Positions 1 to 9,591 of a stretch of 64,000 nt of DNA are shown here, piece by piece. How positions within the stretch are numbered: position 1 is the first letter of the stretch; each line of letters starts with the position of its first letter. The notes beneath the pieces are model-generated. The model made no database searches and was not told the DNA's origin. It worked only from the letters and a program-made list of their open reading frames with translations. The position numbers and the translations under genes were made by a program. The stretch is from the NCBI RefSeq assembly GCF_014192335.1, contig NZ_JACHXU010000014.1, positions 1 through 64,000 on the forward strand, given 5' to 3'. Source of the DNA: Aporhodopirellula rubra. GTDB lineage: Bacteria > Planctomycetota > Planctomycetia > Pirellulales > Pirellulaceae.

Positions 1-2
1 AG

Positions 3-140
3 TTCATGCTGATCCTGGCAAAGCTGGGAGGCTACCTGGATCAGAAAGGCCAAGGCTCGCCTGGATCAAAGACCATCTGGCGAGGACTGCGGCGAATGGA
101 AGCCTACCGCGAAGCCTACACCGTCTTCGGAACTAGCTAA
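3..140 (+). CDS. IS4-type transposase, C-terminal end (partial)
   Basis: The reading frame is open from the window edge to a TAA at 138-140 and gives 45 residues. They include LGGYLDQKG, a proline-glycine segment, and TIWRGLRRMEAYREAY. From memory this pattern (LGGxLxRKxDGxPGxxTxWxGLxRL) closes IS4-family (IS4/Tn5-like) transposases, where it follows the catalytic DDE core. The catalytic residues would lie upstream, outside the window, so I cannot say whether the element is intact. The palindromic repeats that follow directly do not look like a clear terminal inverted repeat of the IS. Confidence 0.6.
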   Translation, partial: FMLILAKLGGYLDQKGQGSPGSKTIWRGLRRMEAYREAYTVFGTS

Positions 141-650
141 TAAGATGTGGGCTATAAAGAGGGTTTACACCCCCGGCATCCGGTGTACCGGCCCTCCGGG
201 CCTGAAGTGCAACCAACATCGATGAGCACACACAAAAAGGGCACCAAAACCAGCACGGCCGACACAACTCTGCCATCCCAAGCCCGGAGGGCTGATACAA
301 CTAATGCCGGGGCCGACAGGCCCCGGATACTTAACTCATCCAAAACTAAGGCCTGAAGGGCCGATACAACTCTGTCACGACACCCAGTAGTGCAGACAGT
401 TGTGTCGGCCCTCCAGGCCTTTGGTTTTGGCTCATCTGACTGACGGGGGCGCAAGGCTGAGTGCGTTGGAGGGAGTCACGCTAATGGGTACAATGCCCGG
501 CAATGTAGCGGTTCGCAGGTTTGGAATCAGACCTTGGTCGGCTTTGCTTGGCAGGCCCCGCGTGACAACATGGTCAACGTTTCTCCGAGTCACTAAGAAG
601 TTTACGCTCGTGTGTGCGCGCCGGTGCGACCCACGAGGCTCTCGTCGCTG
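141..650. other. Repeat-rich intergenic region
   Basis: No convincing gene lies here; the frames on both strands are low-complexity shadows. Variants of one motif, roughly GGCC(T/C)GAAGGGCCGATACAACT, recur at about 190-215, 251-270, 281-302, 349-371 and, inverted, 398-420. From 421 to 650 I see no repeat, tRNA or strong promoter. Confidence 0.55.
349..420. repeat. Long imperfect inverted repeat (REP-like hairpin)
   Basis: Bases 349-371 and 398-420 are reverse complements over 23 positions with two mismatches, separated by 26 bases. Pairing extends outward through CCAAAAC with one gap. The arms share the AGGGCC...ACAACT core seen in the other repeats of this region, so this is probably a mobile REP-type palindrome rather than a simple terminator. 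There is no T-run after the stem. Confidence 0.6.
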
Positions 651-3600
651 ATGAAATCTTCCATGAATGACGTCTCTCGCAATTCGCCTTCGTCGGCCGA
701 TTGGAAATCGCTCGCCGCGGAACTCGATGGTGAACTGCATACCGGCGATTTGATGCGTCGGATTTATGCGACGGATGCGTCGGCGTACCAGGAGATGCCT
801 GCAGCGGTCGCGATCCCGACGTGCGAGAATGACATCGCCACCCTGATTCGGTTCGCGGGAAAGCACCAGATCGGATTGATCCCACGCACCGCGGGAACGT
901 CACTCGCAGGCCAGGTCGTCGGCAGCGGGATGGTGGTCGATGTGTCTCGTCACTTCACACGCATCGTCGAAGTTAACGTGAACGAGGGTTGGGTGCGTGT
1001 TCAGCCCGGCGTGATTCGTAACGAACTCAATGCCCATTTGGCGCCACTCGGTTTTTGGTTCGCGCCGGAAACATCGACTCAGAACCGCGCCATGATCGGC
1101 GGCATGGTCGGTAACAATTCCTGTGGCAGCAACAGTATCAAATTTGGCAGTACTCGCGATCACTTGCTCGAGGTGCGAGGGTTTTTGTCCGACGGCAGCG
1201 AGGCGATGTTCGCGGATTTGTCGAGGGCCCAGTTCGATGAAAAGTGCGCTGCCGCCGACTCACTCGAAACACGTCTCTACCGTCATGCACGCGAACGCCT
1301 CACCGATCCCGTCATCCGCGAAGAGATCACTCGCGAATTTCCCAGGCCTTCGATTCGGCGTCGCAACACGGGATACGCGATCGACGTTCTGATGGACAGC
1401 GACGTGTTCACCAACCCATCTCAGCAGCAGAACAATGACGCGGGCGGGCTGCCGTTTAACTTCTGCCGTTTGATCGCGGGTAGCGAAGGGACGTTGTTTT
1501 TCGCGACCGAAATCAAGCTGCGGATTTTACCGCTCCGCCCGCCATGCTCGGGATTGATGTACGCCCACTTTTCCACCGTGACCGACGCATTGAACGCGAC
1601 GCTGATCGCGGTTCGGCATGATATCGATGCGTGCGAGTTGATTGACGACGTCATTTTGAAATGCACGCAGCGGAGTATCGAGCATCGACAGAATCGATTT
1701 TTCATCCAAGGTGAGCCGGCGGCGATTTTGGTCACCGAAGTACGCGGACAAACGGATGACGAGGTGCGAGCGATACAGGATCGAATTGCCGCGGAGATGA
1801 AGACCGCCGGATTGGGCTTTCACTTTCCCGTTCTGTTCGGCGATGAAGGCGAACGCGTTTGGGATTTACGCAAAGCGGGGTTGGGGCTGTTGGGGAACAT
1901 TCCCGGCGACGAGAAAACGGTTCCCGTGATCGAAGACACCGCAGTCGACGTGCGGGATTTGCCCGCGTACATCGCCGAGGTGAACGAGTTGCTACGGAAA
2001 CGCTTCGGGCTCGAGTGTGTGCAATACGCTCATGCCGGTTCCGGTGAGATTCATTTGCGTCCGATCATCAATCTAAAAACCGCCGAAGGAAAGCTGCTGT
2101 TCCGCAGCGTCGCATCGGAAATCGTGACGCTCGTCAAGAAGTATCGCGGATCGTTATCGGGTGAACATGGCGATGGGCGTTTGCGTGGCGAATTCCTCAA
2201 GCAAATGATTGGCGACGCAAACTACCAGTTGATTCGCGAATTTAAGAAGGCGTGGGATCCCGGCGGTGTGTTTAATCCCAATAAGATTGTTGACACGCCG
2301 CAGATGAACACGTCGCTTCGGTACGAGCCCGGCCAAACGTCGGGCGACGGAATCGAAACGGTTTTCGATTTTTCGTCGGACCAGGGCATCCTACGAGCGG
2401 CCGAAATGTGCAACGGCTCAGGCGATTGCCGAAAAACGCATCTCACCGGTGGTGTGATGTGCCCGAGTTACATGGCGACGCGAAACGAGAAAGACACGAC
2501 GCGGGCGCGAGCGAACACGTTACGCCAGATTCTCACCTCGTCGGAAAAGTCGAATCCCTTTGATAGTGAAGAGATTAGAGACGTGATGGACCTCTGTCTG
2601 TCATGCAAAGGCTGTAAATCCGAGTGCCCATCGACGGTCGACATGGGCAAAATGAAAGCGGAGTTTCTGCAGCACTACTATGATGCCAACGGGGTTCCGC
2701 GACGCACGCGAATGATTGCGGGGTATGTGCGGGCTCAATCCATGATCGCAAATGCTCCCGCGCTGTTCAACGCGTTGGTCGGTGTGCCAGCGATACGTCG
2801 CACGATGAACCGACTGATCGGTTTTCATCCTGACCGTTCGATTCCCAAAGCGGCGCGGCAGACGTTTCGAAAATGGTTTCAAACGCGTCCACGTCAATTT
2901 GATGGTGCCGGTTCGAACGGACGCAAAGTTTGGATCTTTGCCGATGAGTTTACGCAGTACGGCGAACCGGAAATCGGGATCGCCGTGGTCGAGTTGCTCG
3001 AGCGCCTTGGGTATGAGGTCGGTATTCCCGATCATCTCGAAAGCGGCCGAAGTTCGTTGTCAAAAGGTTTGCTGAGAAACTCGCGTGATATCGCGAAGCA
3101 GAATGTTGCAATGCTGCGAGAAGTTGTCAGCGTACGAGAGCCGTTAATCGGAATCGAGCCGTCAGCAATCCTGTCGTTTCGTGATGAGTACCCGCAATTG
3201 GTTGGCGAGGCCGCACGCGACGACGCGGCGCGTTTGAGTGAAAACTGCTTTCTGTTTGATGAGTGGCTCGCGCGTGAAATCGAGGCGGGGCACGTCACCT
3301 CGGAAGCGTTTGTTTCTGACGCACGCAGTATTCTGGTCCATGGTCACTGCCATCAGAAGGCACTCGCGTCGATGTCGCCAACCATTCGGATACTGCAGTT
3401 GCCGGCGAATTACACCGCATCGTTGATTCGGAGTGGGTGTTGCGGCATGGCGGGTTCGTTCGGATACGAGCGAGAACACTACGATGTGTCAATGAAGATC
3501 GGCGAACTTGTCCTGTTACCCGCCGTACGAGCCGCTGAAGAAGACACGATCCTCGCTGTGGCGGGAACGTCGTGTCGCCATCAAATTCTCGACGGAACCG

Positions 3601-3656
3601 GCAAACACGCAAAACATCCCGCTGAAATCCTACGCGACGCGCTTCGCGGAGAGTAA
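651..3656 (+). CDS. FAD-linked oxidase / Fe-S dehydrogenase (YdiJ-like D-2-hydroxyacid dehydrogenase)
   Basis: A protein of about 1001 residues that probably oxidises a D-2-hydroxyacid (D-lactate, glycolate or D-2-hydroxyglutarate) and passes electrons through Fe-S clusters to the respiratory chain. An FAD_binding_4 domain comes first (PRTAGTSLAGQ near 78-88). The FAD-oxidase C-terminal domain follows, with SGEHGDGR at 503-510. Next are ferredoxin-type cysteines (C587, then C649, C652, C655, C659) and a CCG-type domain with HGHCHQK and SGCCG (C930, C931). This single-chain order and the length of about 1000 residues match E. coli YdiJ. An upstream ATG at 612 would add 13 residues that look unrelated; ATG 663 is also possible. 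No clear Shine-Dalgarno site helps the choice. The substrate is not readable from the sequence. Confidence 0.88.
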   Translation: MKSSMNDVSRNSPSSADWKSLAAELDGELHTGDLMRRIYATDASAYQEMPAAVAIPTCENDIATLIRFAGKHQIGLIPRTAGTSLAGQVVGSGMVVDVSRHFTRIVEVNVNEGWVRVQPGVIRNELNAHLAPLGFWFAPETSTQNRAMIGGMVGNNSCGSNSIKFGSTRDHLLEVRGFLSDGSEAMFADLSRAQFDEKCAAADSLETRLYRHARERLTDPVIREEITREFPRPSIRRRNTGYAIDVLMDSDVFTNPSQQQNNDAGGLPFNFCRLIAGSEGTLFFATEIKLRILPLRPPCSGLMYAHFSTVTDALNATLIAVRHDIDACELIDDVILKCTQRSIEHRQNRFFIQGEPAAILVTEVRGQTDDEVRAIQDRIAAEMKTAGLGFHFPVLFGDEGERVWDLRKAGLGLLGNIPGDEKTVPVIEDTAVDVRDLPAYIAEVNELLRKRFGLECVQYAHAGSGEIHLRPIINLKTAEGKLLFRSVASEIVTLVKKYRGSLSGEHGDGRLRGEFLKQMIGDANYQLIREFKKAWDPGGVFNPNKIVDTPQMNTSLRYEPGQTSGDGIETVFDFSSDQGILRAAEMCNGSGDCRKTHLTGGVMCPSYMATRNEKDTTRARANTLRQILTSSEKSNPFDSEEIRDVMDLCLSCKGCKSECPSTVDMGKMKAEFLQHYYDANGVPRRTRMIAGYVRAQSMIANAPALFNALVGVPAIRRTMNRLIGFHPDRSIPKAARQTFRKWFQTRPRQFDGAGSNGRKVWIFADEFTQYGEPEIGIAVVELLERLGYEVGIPDHLESGRSSLSKGLLRNSRDIAKQNVAMLREVVSVREPLIGIEPSAILSFRDEYPQLVGEAARDDAARLSENCFLFDEWLAREIEAGHVTSEAFVSDARSILVHGHCHQKALASMSPTIRILQLPANYTASLIRSGCCGMAGSFGYEREHYDVSMKIGELVLLPAVRAAEEDTILAVAGTSCRHQILDGTGKHAKHPAEILRDALRGE

Positions 3657-4104
3657 CCGTAAGGCAATGCAGGTCGATAGGAGGCTTTGATTCCTTGCGA
3701 GCGCCCGAACGCCGAAGGCGTCAATTTGTTCTTGCGCACTCAAGAATACCAAACGCCATGCGAAACTTGTAGCGCGACCGAACGCCTCAAGTCGTTTCAC
3801 TCATCAAACCGGCGACGACATGTTCTTTAGCCTCTAGAAAAATCGAAAAATCTGTTCGCGGTTTTTGGGTTGCTGGCGAGGGCAGAATCTTGGTACAGCT
3901 GACGATGGTCGCTTGCGTTTCCCTGCTGGTTTGCACCCCGCTTTGTTTCACGGTGTTGTTTCACGGTTGTGGTGTGGAGTCAGCGGTAAGACTGCTGCAA
4001 AATTTCACTTGACTTTTTGCAAACACGCGAAACTGTAGCAAGCACATTCGGCTCATCGTTGTGGTGAGACGCAGAGGATGGAACTGCGAAGAAGGAGCAT
4101 AGCG
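3657..4104. other. Intergenic region with a weak promoter candidate
   Basis: No gene is supported. A short direct repeat (TTGTTTCACGGT twice) sits at about 3943-3966. TTGACT at 4009-4014 is a fair -35 box, but the only -10 candidate (TGTAGC at 4034) has a poor 19-base spacer. It would serve the gene starting at 4105. Confidence 0.3.
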
Positions 4105-5124
4105 ATGCGACGAAAAAAAAAGGATTCTCTCGGACTGTTTCAAGTCCTGTTGTTCACCACGTTCTTTTACGTGTGGAGCTTCGTCGATTCCGGTCCTACG
4201 GGGACACACACGCTTCAAGCGCAAACCGCAACGCTGCCGTTTCGTCCGATTGGAAGTGCCAGCGCCGTTGACCGATATTCACAACCGAGACGCTTCACCG
4301 AGCCTGCTCGTGATTCGCAGTGGCAGCGTGATGCACAGCCGGGCGCTTACCGCCAACCAGAACGCGACTCCGGGGTGAGGTATATCGAGACAGGGTACCG
4401 GGACGACATGCGTCGTACGGATGCGTACGGAAACGTTCGTCAGGTGTCGATGCAATCCGGTGGGTTCACTCTGCCGTCGGGAGGAGGTTCGGCACCTCTA
4501 CCGAATGAATACACGCCTCCGCCACTGAACACGCCACCGAATCTGTTGCCTGGCGGTACGCAGCCACCGGCTCCGTCGGGCAACCTGCAAACGGCGCCGA
4601 CGATGACTCAGCCGCAACTCGCTCCGCCGCCGACTTACAGCGGCCCGGCATACAATGCACCACCAGCGACCGAGAATTCCGCACCACGATCGTTGCCTAC
4701 ACCCGGAACAGGAACGCAGTCGTATCCGAGTGGCCCGGTCGCGGACTATCAGCCCGTCGCGCCGCCTCAACTGTCCAACGGTGGTTTTGCGACGATGAGT
4801 GATTGTCGATTGATCACACCGGCGAGTTCGTACTCGGCGATGAGTCCCTATGGTGACACCTGTGGCGGAGTTGCGCCGACGGGATACTCGGGGACATACG
4901 TCGCACCGCCGGCGCAAATCGCCGCACCCGCTGCGATGCCTGCCTATCCAACGCCGCCTCCGGGAGCGTTGGTGGGTTCCCCTACGGCCGCACCGGTAGG
5001 AAGTTTGGTAACGTTCGGGCAGGAAACGTTCCCGGTTCAGGTCGGTCAGGGTTTGTGGGGCCAACCGGTGGCGTACGTACCCGGCCAACGGTTCCGCAAT
5101 TGGCTGCGATATTTTTCATTCTAG
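4105..5124 (+). CDS. Secreted proline-rich hypothetical protein
   Basis: I do not recognise a family. The protein is 339 residues. It begins MRRKKKDS, followed by a hydrophobic stretch (LFQVLLFTTFFYVW), and looks like an exported or membrane-anchored protein. The body is rich in Pro, Gln, Ser, Thr, Gly and Tyr (runs such as PPPLNTPPNLLPGG), as in low-complexity envelope proteins. The C-terminal 40 residues are less biased and end NWLRYFSF. ATG 4105 is preferred over ATG 4078 because AAGGAG at 4092-4097 is spaced seven bases from it, one of the better ribosome binding sites in the window. The long minus-strand frame here is a shadow of the biased codons. Confidence 0.7.
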   Translation: MRRKKKDSLGLFQVLLFTTFFYVWSFVDSGPTGTHTLQAQTATLPFRPIGSASAVDRYSQPRRFTEPARDSQWQRDAQPGAYRQPERDSGVRYIETGYRDDMRRTDAYGNVRQVSMQSGGFTLPSGGGSAPLPNEYTPPPLNTPPNLLPGGTQPPAPSGNLQTAPTMTQPQLAPPPTYSGPAYNAPPATENSAPRSLPTPGTGTQSYPSGPVADYQPVAPPQLSNGGFATMSDCRLITPASSYSAMSPYGDTCGGVAPTGYSGTYVAPPAQIAAPAAMPAYPTPPPGALVGSPTAAPVGSLVTFGQETFPVQVGQGLWGQPVAYVPGQRFRNWLRYFSF

Positions 5125-5381
5125 TGATGCGACCGATCTGCCAATTGAGTTAGTTATGTGTTAAGGAGCGCGATCCACTCGGCACCTTTTAATCCGAAAT
5201 GCCGTGTTGATCCGAACGCACCTCGGGCAGTTCACGCGGCGACCGAGATTTGAATTGAGTACGAACGACTCAAAATTCCGAAATAACGATTGATGGTGCC
5301 TCGCCTTATCGCAACCTCCCACTCGCGACGCGACGCTCACCATCGCTCCAATCCCATTCACCTTCACGGAAAGAAGATCCC

Positions 5382-5642
5382 ATGCGCACCACGTTCCATC
5401 TGGGGATCGCTTCGTGCCTCTTGTTCGCGGTTGTCGCCGCAGGATGTCGCGGTCGATCGTTTCTGCCAGCCGCTGGCACGATGAATCAACAGCAAGCCAA
5501 TGCAGTCGTTCATGACCCCTACCCGCTCGATGACATCGGACCGAGTGATCTAGGGGCGCGGCCGCCAAGTTACCAAAACCCGTTGCCCGAACCGGTTCGA
5601 AACCGCATCGGAGCCGACGCGATGCCTTGGTTGGGGCGATAA
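5382..5642 (+). CDS. Small lipoprotein
   Basis: An 86-residue protein with a classical lipoprotein signal: MRTTFHLG, a hydrophobic core, then the lipobox VAAGC, so Cys22 should be lipidated. The mature part is short and has no recognised domain; it carries DPYPLDD and ends MPWLGR. The 257 bases upstream (5125-5381) show no other gene. A hairpin of six base pairs with loop CAA (5648-5662) directly follows the stop but lacks a T-tract, so it is only a weak terminator candidate. Small lipoproteins of unknown role are common in Planctomycetes. Confidence 0.7.
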   Translation: MRTTFHLGIASCLLFAVVAAGCRGRSFLPAAGTMNQQQANAVVHDPYPLDDIGPSDLGARPPSYQNPLPEPVRNRIGADAMPWLGR

Positions 5643-5679
5643 ACCCCGACAGTCAAACTGTCACCCCAAAACGAAACGC

Positions 5680-5745
5680 CAGGTAAGAAGAATGCGTGAA
5701 GAAAGTTGCGAGCGTTTGCACTTTCGATCCGCGGCTTCTTACCTG
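5680..5745. repeat. 11-bp perfect inverted repeat
   Basis: CAGGTAAGAAG at 5680-5690 is exactly complementary to CTTCTTACCTG at 5735-5745, with 44 bases between. It lies in the convergent gap between the small lipoprotein and the purine nucleoside phosphorylase. It could act as a bidirectional processing or termination structure, but no T-run supports a standard terminator. Confidence 0.4.
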
Positions 5746-5854
5746 TTGTCGTTTCATGACGCCTCGGTTTGAGACTCACGCCAGTGTGTTTGCGGCGCAC
5801 TGGCTCGTCGAGGTGTTGGCGTGACTCTGTGTCCGCGTCACTCTCTCGCATGTG

Positions 5855-6682
5855 TTACTGATTGAGTTCGCCGATCACGCCACGAACGATCGCTCGCAGT
5901 TTCGGTTCGGCCGCGTTTGCGATCGCGATGATCTCGCTAACTTCGGCGGGTTTGATCGCGTCGGGCAAGCACATGTCCGTGATCACACTCAGCCCGACGA
6001 CTTTTAGTCCGCAGTGGATTGCGACGATCGTTTCTGGCACTGTGCTCATCCCGACGACGTCCGCACCGATTTGACGGAGGAAGCGATACTCCGCTCGGGT
6101 TTCCAGGCACGGCCCTGCAACCGCGACGAAGACGCCTTTGTGTGGGAAGAGCCCTTCGCGGTGAGCGACGTCCATCGTTCGTTCGATCCATTTCTGATCG
6201 TAGGGTTCGCACATGTCGGGGAACCGTGGCCCGAGCCGATCGTCGTTGATACCGATCAGTGGGTTTCCGCCCATCAAATTGATCTGGTCTTCGATCACCA
6301 TGATGTCGCCGCTTTCGTAGTAGGGATTCAAACCCCCGCACGCGTTACTGACGACGAGCAATTCACAGCCGAGTTCTTTGAAGACACGGACTGGCAGCGT
6401 GATGTCCTGCAGCGGGTACCCTTCATAGAAATGGAAGCGTCCTTCCATCGCCATCACGGGGACGCCGCCGAGTTTGCCGATCACGAGACGGCCGGCATGT
6501 GACGTTGCGGTCGAGCTTAGGAAGTTGGGGATGTCGGCGTAGTCCAGCGTGGCTTCGACGTCGATATCGCCGACCAATCCGCCCAATCCGGTGCCGAGGA
6601 TGATTCCCGCACGCGGAGCAACGTTGGTGTGTTGCCGGATGAAGGCACAGGTTTCTTGGATTTTGTCGTGCAAAGCGAGCAT
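5855..6682 (-). CDS. punA: Purine nucleoside phosphorylase (trimeric type)
   Basis: Cytoplasmic purine salvage enzyme: it splits inosine or guanosine with phosphate into base and ribose-1-phosphate. The 275-residue length matches the trimeric, mammalian-like family. Visible motifs are the phosphate loop GTGLGG (30-35), GRFHFYEGY (81-89), SNACGGLN (112-119), GPCLETRAEYR (190-200) containing the conserved base-binding Glu, and GMSTVPE (211-217). An MTA phosphorylase is the closest alternative, but SNACGGLN and GMSTVPE favour PNP. The gene is divergent from the ATPase gene that follows; the short gap between them must hold both promoters. Confidence 0.93.
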   Translation of the reverse strand: MLALHDKIQETCAFIRQHTNVAPRAGIILGTGLGGLVGDIDVEATLDYADIPNFLSSTATSHAGRLVIGKLGGVPVMAMEGRFHFYEGYPLQDITLPVRVFKELGCELLVVSNACGGLNPYYESGDIMVIEDQINLMGGNPLIGINDDRLGPRFPDMCEPYDQKWIERTMDVAHREGLFPHKGVFVAVAGPCLETRAEYRFLRQIGADVVGMSTVPETIVAIHCGLKVVGLSVITDMCLPDAIKPAEVSEIIAIANAAEPKLRAIVRGVIGELNQ

Positions 6683-6808
6683 AGCAGAGGGATGCAGATT
6701 GAAGAGGAATGAGCTGGTCAGGCCGTATCGGACCTACGCTGAACGTTTGAATTTTGTATGTTAGCACGCTCGCACTTTTTCCGCATTCCTTCGACGATTG
6801 ATTTTGCA

Positions 6809-9244
6809 ATGGCCGTTCCCTCTCCGGACGTTTTCGAAAAACTCGCGACCTTTTACCTCGGTCGCCAATACGATTTACCGAACGGAAAACTGCTCGACGA
6901 CCTTCTGCTCTATGACGCCAAGGACCTATGCACCCATGCGATGTGCGTCGGGATGACGGGCAGCGGTAAAACGGGATTGTGTTTGTCATTGCTCGAAGAA
7001 GCCGCCATTGATGGGATCCCCGCGATCTGCATCGACCCCAAAGGCGATCTCGCAAACTTGATGCTTGCGTTCCCCGACATGAAGCCGGGGGATTTCAAAC
7101 CCTGGTTGGAAGCCGGTGACGCGAGTCGCAAGGGCATGACGCTCGACGAGTTGGCAGAATCGACGGCAACAAAATGGAAAGAGGGGCTCGCGTCTTGGGG
7201 ACAGACACCAGAAAGAGTGGCGAAGTTTAAGGCGGCCGCGGACGTGGCGATCTACACGCCCGGCAGCAGTATCGGATTGCCCCTGACGGTCTTGAAGAGC
7301 TTTGATGCGCCGCCGGCCGAGGTGCTCGACGATGCCGATGCGATGCGGGAGCGAGTCACCGGAGCGGCATCGGGACTGTTGACTCTGCTCGGAATGGAAG
7401 CCGACCCGCTGCTCTCTCGCGAGCATATCTTGATCAGTTCGATACTCGATCACTGTTGGCGTGAGCAACGCAACGTCTCCATTGGTGATTTGATCGGATT
7501 GATTACGTCGCCCCCGATCACTCGTGTCGGCGTCTTGGATCTCGATTCGTTCATGTCGTCAAATGATCGTGGAAAACTCGCGATGACGTTGAACAACCTG
7601 CTCGCCTCCCCGGCCTTTTCGACATGGCTCGAAGGCGAAGCGTTGTCGGTTAAGAAATTGCTGCACACGCCCGAAGGCAAACCACGTTTGTCGATCATTT
7701 CGATCGCCCACCTCAGCGAACAGGAGCGGATGTTCTTCGTGACGATCCTTCTCAATGAGGTAGTTTCGTGGATGCGAACGCAGAGTGGAACCAGTTCGCT
7801 GCGAGCGTTGTTGTATATGGATGAGGTGGCGGGCTATTTTCCTCCGGTCGCCAACCCGCCATCGAAACCGCCCATGTTGACGCTGCTCAAACAGGCCCGC
7901 GCCTTCGGTCTCGGGGTCACGCTCGCAACGCAGAACCCCGTTGATTTGGACTACAAGGGGCTGTCGAACATCGGGACGTGGTTCCTCGGCCGGCTGCAAA
8001 CCGAACGCGATAAAGCACGCGTGCTCGAAGGTCTCGAAGGCGCCGCCGCTCAATCCGGCAAACCGTTCAACAAGAGCGAAATGGAGCAACTGCTCGCGTC
8101 CTTGGGCAGCCGCGTGTTCCTGATGAACAACGTGCATGACGAAGGCCCGTGCGTGTTTCAAACGCGGTGGGCGATGTCGTTTTTGGCCGGTCCTCTCGCC
8201 CGGGGGCAGATTTCGGACTTGATGGCCGATCGAAAGGCGGAGTTGGAAAAGCAGGCGAAGAGTCAGAACGAATCCGTGGCAAAGAAAGCCGCGACGCCAA
8301 CGCGTCCGGTGTTGCCTCAGGGCGTCGACGAATCGTTCCTCGTTCCGAGTCGTTATGTACGCGGCGAAGGCGAGCGGATTTATCGAGCGGCGCTGCTCGG
8401 CGAGGGCACGATGCACTTCGTTCGCAGTTCCGCGGGCGTTGACTCCTGGGTGGATGTGACTCGATTTTTGCGATGCGGAAACGGTGTTCCGAAGGACGTT
8501 TGGGAATCGAGTGAGATGCTCGACCCGGATGCGGAGCTAGAAAAGGAGCCGGATCCTACGTTTGCTTTCTCGCCGCTGCCCGATGACCTCTGCAGTGCCC
8601 GAACGGTGAAGTCGATCACGAAGGAACTGAAGGAGTACCTGTACCGCCATCACCCCATGGAACTTTACAAGAGTCCGACGCTTGGCGAGTACGCACCGCC
8701 GGGACTGAGTGAAACGGACGCCCGGTTGCACTTCGAACAGGCCGCTCGCGAGCATCGAGATCTCGAGACCGATAAACTGCGAATGAAGTACCTCAAGAAG
8801 ATGAAAACCATCGAAGGGAAAATTCGTACTGCCGAAGAACGTGTTGCGAGAGAATCGGATCAATACGAGTCCGCGAAAATGTCGTCGCTGATGTCGTTCG
8901 GTGCCTCCGTGCTCGGTGCGTTCATGGGGCGCAAACTCGCCAGCAGTCGAAACGTGTCGAAAATGTCCACCGCCGCGCGGAGTGCGTCCAACGCCGCGCA
9001 GCAACGAGGCGACGTCAAACGGGCCGAAGAAGCGTTGGAGAGATACCGCATCGACATGCAGGACATGAACGACCGCCTCGAAGCGGAGTTGGCCGATTTG
9101 ACTCACGAGCTGGACGTCGAAAATCTCGAACTCGAAACTCTCGTCATTCCTCCGCGAAAGGGCGACCTCAAAATCAGTGATCCGGTCATTGTATGGACGC
9201 CATGGCAAATGACCGACGACGGCGACGCGACTCCGTTGTTCTGA
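6809..9244 (+). CDS. HerA/VirB4-like P-loop ATPase with C-terminal coiled coil
   Basis: A protein of about 811 residues. It has a Walker A motif GMTGSGKTG at 48-56, a CIDPKGDLANL strand typical of the HerA/FtsK/TraG-like class, and a Walker B-like LLYMDE around 338-339 followed by QARAFGLGVTLATQNP, a sensor-type segment. The C-terminal third (about 640-800) is rich in Glu, Lys, Arg and Ala and should form long coiled coils, with a Gly/Ala-rich hydrophobic patch (SFGASVLGAFMG). The family usually pumps or remodels DNA or protein, but the substrate here is unknown. No nuclease, SIR2 or pilus genes are adjacent. ATG 6758 would add 17 residues; 6809 was chosen because MAVPSPDVFEKL starts the well-formed domain, with no ribosome binding site to decide. 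Confidence 0.75.
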   Translation: MAVPSPDVFEKLATFYLGRQYDLPNGKLLDDLLLYDAKDLCTHAMCVGMTGSGKTGLCLSLLEEAAIDGIPAICIDPKGDLANLMLAFPDMKPGDFKPWLEAGDASRKGMTLDELAESTATKWKEGLASWGQTPERVAKFKAAADVAIYTPGSSIGLPLTVLKSFDAPPAEVLDDADAMRERVTGAASGLLTLLGMEADPLLSREHILISSILDHCWREQRNVSIGDLIGLITSPPITRVGVLDLDSFMSSNDRGKLAMTLNNLLASPAFSTWLEGEALSVKKLLHTPEGKPRLSIISIAHLSEQERMFFVTILLNEVVSWMRTQSGTSSLRALLYMDEVAGYFPPVANPPSKPPMLTLLKQARAFGLGVTLATQNPVDLDYKGLSNIGTWFLGRLQTERDKARVLEGLEGAAAQSGKPFNKSEMEQLLASLGSRVFLMNNVHDEGPCVFQTRWAMSFLAGPLARGQISDLMADRKAELEKQAKSQNESVAKKAATPTRPVLPQGVDESFLVPSRYVRGEGERIYRAALLGEGTMHFVRSSAGVDSWVDVTRFLRCGNGVPKDVWESSEMLDPDAELEKEPDPTFAFSPLPDDLCSARTVKSITKELKEYLYRHHPMELYKSPTLGEYAPPGLSETDARLHFEQAAREHRDLETDKLRMKYLKKMKTIEGKIRTAEERVARESDQYESAKMSSLMSFGASVLGAFMGRKLASSRNVSKMSTAARSASNAAQQRGDVKRAEEALERYRIDMQDMNDRLEAELADLTHELDVENLELETLVIPPRKGDLKISDPVIVWTPWQMTDDGDATPLF

Positions 9245-9591
9245 TCTGCGATTGCTCGGAGCGTTTAGACGGTGACGAGGCGGTTGTTAGCGGAGGGCTT
9301 AATGCGGAATTTACGCGTTCGCTTGCCGCCGACGCGAGTTTTTCGGACGTGGTCTCTGCGTGGAACAAGCGGCGATCGATTCCTCGTCGCATTGCTTTCA
9401 AACCGTCTACAGGTTTGCCGCGGCGGTTCGTGATCGAGAGTGCGCAGCCTCGATGCCGCGAAATTGTCAATGTTTTGCGGGCTTTCGTCTCATCTGCACA
9501 GCGAAGAAAGTCATCTGGACGATCGGGCGCTGGGCGGGAGCAGATGACTGCCGAATTTGTCGAAATCCGCCATGAAACCGTCCAAAGGTAG
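9193..9591 (+). CDS. Doubtful small ORF overlapping the ATPase gene
   Basis: A 132-codon frame that begins inside the last 52 bases of the ATPase gene, in another frame, and runs to a TAG at 9589-9591. The product (MDAMANDRR..., with DCSERLDGDEAVVSGG and LPRRFVIES) matches no family I know. A minus-strand frame of similar length covers the same bases, which lowers confidence in both. It may be a real, poorly conserved protein or chance. Confidence 0.25.
   Translation: MDAMANDRRRRRDSVVLICDCSERLDGDEAVVSGGLNAEFTRSLAADASFSDVVSAWNKRRSIPRRIAFKPSTGLPRRFVIESAQPRCREIVNVLRAFVSSAQRRKSSGRSGAGREQMTAEFVEIRHETVQR

Noticed and set aside
6809-9244. HerA-like ATPase as part of a defence system
   Set aside because: No nuclease, SIR2 or DUF4297-type partner gene beside it; neighbours are purine salvage and a secretin.
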